A stretch of DNA of 9,000 nucleotides from Bog-756 sp036511155 (lineage in GTDB: Bacteria > Actinomycetota > Acidimicrobiia > Acidimicrobiales > RAAP-2), in contig DATCCR010000067.1 in NCBI GenBank assembly GCA_036511155.1, positions 1 through 9,000 of the forward strand. Direction: 5' to 3'. Of this stretch, positions 6,727-9,000 are shown in pieces. Below the pieces are notes generated by a model. It did not search any database. It was given only the letters and a program-made list of their open reading frames with translations, and was not told the origin of the DNA. Position 1 is the first letter of the stretch. Each line of letters begins with the position of its first letter. The translations under genes and the position numbers were made by a program.

Positions 6727-7374
6727 CTACTTGGAGTAGAGCTCCACGATCAGCTGCTCCTGGACCGGCTCGTCGATGTGCTCGCGCAGGGGCAACGAGA
6801 ACACCTTGACCTCGAAGCGGTCCCCCACCGCCTCCAGCCACGGCGGCAGCTGCCGGTCGAGCGTGTCCATGTTGCGGCGGACGTGGAAGAGCTCCCGCGA
6901 GGCCGGCTTGAGGGCGATGGTGTCACCCTGGCGCAGGCGGTAGCTGGGGATGGTGACCCGCTTGCCGTTGACCAGCACGTGGCCGTGGCGCACGAACTGG
7001 CGGGCCTGGGAGCGGCTGGCGCCCCACCCGGCCCGGAAGGCCACGTTGTCGAGACGGAGCTCGAGCATGACCAGCAGGTTCTCACCCGTGATGCCCGGGG
7101 CCCGGCTGGCCTCGACGTAGAGGTTGTGGAACTGCTTCTCGAGCAGGCCGTAGATGCGGCGTGCCTTCTGCTTCTCGCGCAGCTGGCCGAGGTACTCCGA
7201 CCCCTGGCGCATGCGGTCGCGACCGTGCTCGCCGGGCGGGTAGGCGCGGCTGTGGCGGTCGGTGACCGCCTCGGAGACGGGGCACTTCATCGAGTAGCAG
7301 CGCTCACCCTTGAGGAAGAGCTTGGTGCGCTCCCGGCGGCAGAGCCGGCAGACAGGTCCGGTGTATCGAGCCAT
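6727..7374 (-). CDS. rpsD: 30S ribosomal protein S4, zinc-binding (C+) form
   Basis: S4 is a primary 16S rRNA-binding protein that starts 30S assembly; in some bacteria it also represses its own operon. The 215-residue product begins MARYTGPVCRLCRRER and has Cys9, Cys12, Cys26 and Cys31, the C-X2-C-X13-C-X4-C zinc site seen at the same positions in the Thermus protein. The AYPPGEHGR motif follows at about 44-52, then the S4 RNA-binding domain (about 105-165, with LDNVAFRAG, SRSQARQFVRHGHVLVNGKR and PSYRLRQGD) and the family end EQLIVELYSK. About seven extra residues (33-42) lie between the last cysteine and AYPPG. The ATG start has AGGA five bases upstream. The four-cysteine form is unlike the cysteine-less S4 of Streptomyces and Mycobacterium. 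Confidence 0.98.
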   Translation of the reverse strand: MARYTGPVCRLCRRERTKLFLKGERCYSMKCPVSEAVTDRHSRAYPPGEHGRDRMRQGSEYLGQLREKQKARRIYGLLEKQFHNLYVEASRAPGITGENLLVMLELRLDNVAFRAGWGASRSQARQFVRHGHVLVNGKRVTIPSYRLRQGDTIALKPASRELFHVRRNMDTLDRQLPPWLEAVGDRFEVKVFSLPLREHIDEPVQEQLIVELYSK

Positions 7375-7404
7375 TGGTTTCCTAGATTCCCTTCGTACCC
7401 GTCC

Positions 7405-7809
7405 CTACACCCGCCGCCGCTTCTTGGGGCGGCAGCCGTTGTGCGGGATGGGGGTGACGTCCTTGATGCCGGCGACCTCGATGCCGGCGGCGGCGAGTGA
7501 GCGGATGGCGGTCTCGCGACCCGAGCCCGGTCCGCGGACCAGCACGTCGACGCGCTTCACACCGTGCTCCATGGCCCGCTTGGCACACTGCTCGGCGGCC
7601 AGCTGGGCGGCGAACGGGGTGGACTTGCGCGAGCCCTTGAACCCGACGTTCCCGGCCGAGGCCCAGGCGAGGACGTTGCCCTCGGGGTCGGCGATGGAGA
7701 TGATCGTGTTGTTGAACGAGCTCTTGATGTGGGCGACGCCGAAGGTGATGTTCTTCCGCTCGCGCTTGCGGGGTCGGCGTGCCGCCCCGGGCTTGGTTGC
7801 CTTGGCCAT
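7405..7809 (-). CDS. rpsK: 30S ribosomal protein S11
   Basis: S11 lies on the platform of the 30S subunit next to the mRNA exit region and binds 16S rRNA. The 134-residue product has a basic N-terminal tail (residues 1-20), then the core beginning ITFGVAHIKSSFNNTIISI, with GNVGFKGSRKSTPFAAQ (53-69), VRGPGSGRETAIRSL (91-105) and the near-invariant end HNGCRPKKRRRV. The NG of HNGCR is the site where isoaspartate forms in the E. coli protein. The ATG overlaps the rpsM stop by one base, and rpsD follows after 30 bases. Confidence 0.98.
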   Translation of the reverse strand: MAKATKPGAARRPRKRERKNITFGVAHIKSSFNNTIISIADPEGNVLAWASAGNVGFKGSRKSTPFAAQLAAEQCAKRAMEHGVKRVDVLVRGPGSGRETAIRSLAAAGIEVAGIKDVTPIPHNGCRPKKRRRV

Positions 7810-8186
7810 TACTTGCGCACCTTCTTCTTGCCGGCGACGGTCTTCTTCGGGCCCTTGCGGGTACGGGCGTTGGTGTGGGTGCGCTGGCCGTGGACCGGCA
7901 GGCCCTTGCGGTGGCGGATCCCCTGGTAGCAGCCGATCTCCATCTTCCGCTTGATGTCCTGGGAGATGTCGCGACGCAGGTCACCCTCGACCTGCAGGTT
8001 GGCGTCGATGTAGTTGCGGAGTCGGGTGACCTCTTCGTCGGTCAGGTCCCGGACACGGGTGTCGGGGCTGGTTTCGGTGGCCGCGCAGATCTGCTGCGAG
8101 GTCGTCCGGCCGATGCCGAAGATGTAGGTCAGGGAGATCTCCAACCGCTTTTCGCGGGGGATGTCCACGCCGGAGATGCGGGCCAC
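7809..8186 (-). CDS. rpsM: 30S ribosomal protein S13
   Basis: S13 sits in the head of the small subunit, contacts 16S rRNA and the P-site tRNA, and forms bridges to the large subunit. The 125-residue product starts MARISGVDIPREKR, has the helix-hairpin-helix segment YIFGIGRTTS (21-30), and carries the signature RHRKGLPVHGQRTHTNARTR from residue 91. The Lys/Arg-rich tail (KKTVAGKKKVRK) is the tRNA-contacting extension. The start is GTG after a purine-rich stretch (GAAAGAAGAA) rather than a classic GGAGG. The stop codon TAA shares one base with the rpsK ATG (TAATG), so the two are probably translationally coupled. Confidence 0.98.
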   Translation of the reverse strand: MARISGVDIPREKRLEISLTYIFGIGRTTSQQICAATETSPDTRVRDLTDEEVTRLRNYIDANLQVEGDLRRDISQDIKRKMEIGCYQGIRHRKGLPVHGQRTHTNARTRKGPKKTVAGKKKVRK

Positions 8187-8222
8187 GTGTTCTTCTTTCT
8201 CTCTACTTGGTGCCGGTCGGCG

Positions 8223-8336
8223 TCAACCCTGCCGCTGCTTGTGGCGGGGGTTGTCGCAGATGACGATGACGCGCCGGTGCCGGCGGATCACTTTGCACTT
8301 CTCACACATCGGCTTGACGCTGGGTCGAACCTTCAC
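8223..8336 (-). CDS. rpmJ: 50S ribosomal protein L36, zinc-binding form
   Basis: L36 is the smallest protein of the large subunit and binds 23S rRNA. Starting at GTG gives 37 residues, exactly the usual family length: it begins VKVRPSVKP and ends NPRHKQRQG. Cys11, Cys14, Cys27 and His32 form the zinc-ribbon ligand set of the C+ type. The reading frame is open upstream to an ATG that would add about 25 Gly/Pro/Asp-rich residues, but that stretch has no family similarity and no ribosome binding site, whereas GTG has AAGGA at seven bases. It lies between infA and rpsM, 36 bases before the latter, as in most bacteria. Confidence 0.96.
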   Translation of the reverse strand: MKVRPSVKPMCEKCKVIRRHRRVIVICDNPRHKQRQG

Positions 8337-8343
8337 GTTGTCG

Positions 8344-8348
8344 TCCTT
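8344..8348 (-). promoter_or_regulatory. Ribosome binding site fixing the rpmJ start
   Basis: AAGGA sits seven bases before GTG (8334-8336), the rpmJ start. The in-frame ATG further upstream (8409-8411) has no such sequence before it. This supports the 37-residue L36 over a 62-residue version. Confidence 0.75.
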
Positions 8349-8432
8349 GTCTCGTACCGGCGGGCCGTCGGGTCCACCGGGTGACTGCTTGCTGCTCCCG
8401 TCACCACCCATGCGGGCGGGGACCGGTCCGGC

Positions 8433-8657
8433 CTACTTGTAGCGGTAGGTGATCCGCCCGCGGGCCAGGTCGTAGGGAGTGATCTCCACTTGGACCTTGT
8501 CTCCGGGGAGGATGCGGATGCGGTGCATCCGCATCTTGCCGGAGCTGTGCGCCAGTACGTTGTGGCCGTTTTCGAGCTCCACGCGGAACATGGCGTTGGG
8601 GAGCGGCTCGACGACCGTCCCCTCCAGCACGATGGCATCTTCCTTGGGCTTGGGCAG
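8433..8657 (-). CDS. infA: Translation initiation factor IF-1 (proposed CTG start)
   Basis: IF-1 binds the A site of the 30S subunit and works with IF-2 and IF-3 to select the initiator tRNA and start codon. The 74-residue product is one OB-fold with family motifs EGTVVEPLPNAMFRVELENG (12-31), SGKMRMHRIRILPGD (39-53) and PYDLARGRI (61-69). The first ATG or GTG in frame is GTG at 8628-8630, but starting there (65 aa) would remove the conserved KEDAI segment of the first strand, which is clearly encoded upstream. In-frame stops (TAG TAG) leave only ATT or CTG as starts. CTG, six bases after GTAGGAG, gives the normal family length. The gene is first in the operon, followed by rpmJ after 96 bases. 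A sequencing error in the start codon is the main alternative. Confidence 0.95.
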   Translation of the reverse strand: MPKPKEDAIVLEGTVVEPLPNAMFRVELENGHNVLAHSSGKMRMHRIRILPGDKVQVEITPYDLARGRITYRYK

Positions 8658-8823
8658 GTGAATCTCCTACTACTCTGTCGTTCTCGTCACTCGTCGACCC
8701 GGGGGGCGACGTGCGCCGTGGACCACGAGGATCGTCGTCCGGACGCAACCGCAGTCGGGGGCACGCCGGAGCAGCACCACCTGAGCGGGATCGGCACGCC
8801 ACCACACACCCGTGGCCAGCCGA
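8658..8823 (-). promoter_or_regulatory. Leader region of the infA operon
   Basis: This is the inferred untranslated leader between the candidate start site and infA. It holds a perfect 10-bp palindrome CGTCCGGACG (8736-8745), a small CGTG/CACG hairpin and a repeated GGCGTGCC. CAGGTG at 8778-8783 is complementary to CACCTG at 8655-8660, which contains the proposed CTG start codon of infA. No open reading frame or known riboswitch is apparent. A regulatory role is speculation. Confidence 0.3.
8664..8670 (-). promoter_or_regulatory. Ribosome binding site that decides the infA start
   Basis: GTAGGAG is a strong Shine-Dalgarno sequence. Six bases separate it from CTG (8655-8657). The only other upstream in-frame candidate, ATT (8661-8663), directly abuts the GGAG with no spacing. 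Its TAG (8667-8669) is also the in-frame stop that limits any longer infA reading. The spacing makes CTG the best start. Confidence 0.65.
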
Positions 8824-8829
8824 AAGACC

Positions 8830-8858
8830 AGTCTAGCCCTTCGGTGGCAAATTGCCAG
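8830..8858 (-). promoter_or_regulatory. Candidate sigma70-type promoter of the infA-rpmJ-rpsM-rpsK-rpsD-rpoA-rplQ-truA operon
   Basis: Reading the minus strand, a -35-like CTGGCA (8853-8858, four of six matches to TTGACA) and a -10-like TAGACT (8830-8835, fits the actinobacterial TANNNT pattern) are separated by exactly 17 bases. Transcription would start near 8823, giving a leader of about 166 bases before infA. This is the only convincing promoter I find in the map-infA gap. The start site is inferred from motif spacing alone. Confidence 0.5.
8845..8857. promoter_or_regulatory. Perfect 13-bp palindrome overlapping the infA operon promoter, candidate operator
   Basis: TGGCAA-A-TTGCCA is a perfect inverted repeat with a single central base. 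It covers five of the six -35 positions and part of the spacer of the candidate infA promoter. It is also a small AT-rich island in very GC-rich DNA. Its position would let a dimeric protein block RNA polymerase. I do not recognise the motif as the site of a particular regulator, and no regulator gene is in the window. Confidence 0.4.
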
Positions 8859-8901
8859 TCCGACCCCTCCGACCAGCCAGTTCGCACGACGGGTGAGCGA
8901 A

Positions 8902-8919
8902 AGGCCAGGTCAGCGGCCT
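8902..8919 (-). terminator. Weak hairpin over the map stop codon, possible terminator
   Basis: On the transcript, AGGCC and GGCCT form a 5-bp stem around an 8-base loop, followed by TT. The left arm lies in the map stop codon region. The stem is short and the T tract almost absent, so this would be a weak intrinsic terminator at best. It is listed because it separates map from the likely infA promoter just downstream. Confidence 0.22.
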
Positions 8920-9000
8920 AGAGGATCGTGAAGATCTCCGGCCCGTCGTCGGTCACGGCGATGGTGTGCTCGAAGTGGGCGGACAGCCGGCCGTCCGAGG
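8918..9000 (-). CDS. map: Methionine aminopeptidase, type I (C-terminal end only)
   Basis: Only the last 26 codons and a TAG stop are in the window; the gene continues past the right edge. The enzyme removes the N-terminal methionine from new proteins in the cytoplasm, using two metal ions. The visible tail contains SAHFEHTIAVT followed by DGPEIFTIL, matching the end of type I MetAP (SAQxEHTIxVT ... GxEILT). The Glu of FEH corresponds to the final metal-ligand glutamate of the family. In actinobacteria map commonly sits between adk and infA, and infA is the next gene here, which supports the call. The rest of the active site lies outside the window. Confidence 0.93.
   Translation of the reverse strand, partial: SDGRLSAHFEHTIAVTDDGPEIFTIL

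Noticed and set aside
8223..8411. 62-residue version of rpmJ from ATG
   Set aside because: The extra 25 residues are low complexity, lack a ribosome binding site and are absent from the family; GTG at 8336 gives the standard 37 residues.
8433..8630. 65-residue infA from GTG
   Set aside because: It removes conserved residues of the first strand that are encoded just upstream, although AAGGAAG ten bases before this GTG makes some internal initiation conceivable.
8661..8663. ATT as the infA start, by analogy with infC
   Set aside because: It directly follows the GGAG ribosome binding site with no spacing; CTG two codons on is spaced correctly.
8845..8857. Sigma54-type promoter reading of TGGCAATTTGC
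   Set aside because: The distance between the GG and GC elements is too short for sigma54, and sigma54 promoters are not expected in this setting.
1..9000. tRNA or rRNA genes, CRISPR arrays, insertion sequences, prophage or defence genes
   Set aside because: None are visible; essentially all the sequence is accounted for by conserved housekeeping genes and short gaps, the longest being 260 bases.

Overview
This is a GC-rich stretch of bacterial chromosome in which every gene lies on the minus strand. I read thirteen genes in transcription order (right to left): map (3' end only), infA, rpmJ, rpsM, rpsK, rpsD, rpoA, rplQ, truA, rplM, rpsI, glmM and glmS (all but about its last 23 codons). The order is the classic actinobacterial arrangement; Mycobacterium tuberculosis has the same backbone with extra genes inserted. 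The GC content, the frequent GTG starts and this order point to an actinobacterium. A cysteine-containing, zinc-type S4 protein argues against Streptomyces or Mycobacterium and would fit a deeper lineage such as Acidimicrobiia; that placement is inference.

Layout. Right edge (8918-9000): end of methionine aminopeptidase. 8658-8917: a 260-base gap with a likely sigma70-type promoter, a perfect palindrome over its -35 region, and the leader of infA. 5333-8657: the alpha-operon block infA-rpmJ-rpsM-rpsK-rpsD-rpoA-rplQ, with truA attached through a four-base overlap. 4249-4445: a second promoter and a structured leader. 3342-4248: rplM-rpsI. 1913-3337: glmM, four bases behind rpsI. 1-1806: glmS, behind a 106-base gap.

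How the genes work together. IF1, S13, S11, S4, L36, L17, L13 and S9 build or start the ribosome. RpoA supplies the RNA polymerase alpha subunit, TruA modifies tRNA, and Map trims the initiator methionine. GlmS makes glucosamine-6-phosphate and GlmM converts it to glucosamine-1-phosphate, the supply line for UDP-GlcNAc and peptidoglycan, so cell-wall precursor synthesis is tied to ribosomal gene expression.

I see no mobile element, CRISPR array, RNA gene or unknown protein family, and no new system. The points worth a second look are in expression control: infA apparently has no ordinary start codon (CTG fits best), rplM starts with TTG, a very stable hairpin sits just inside truA, a palindrome overlaps the infA promoter, the rplM leader is structured, and glmS may be leaderless. 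Seven of the twelve visible starts are not ATG.
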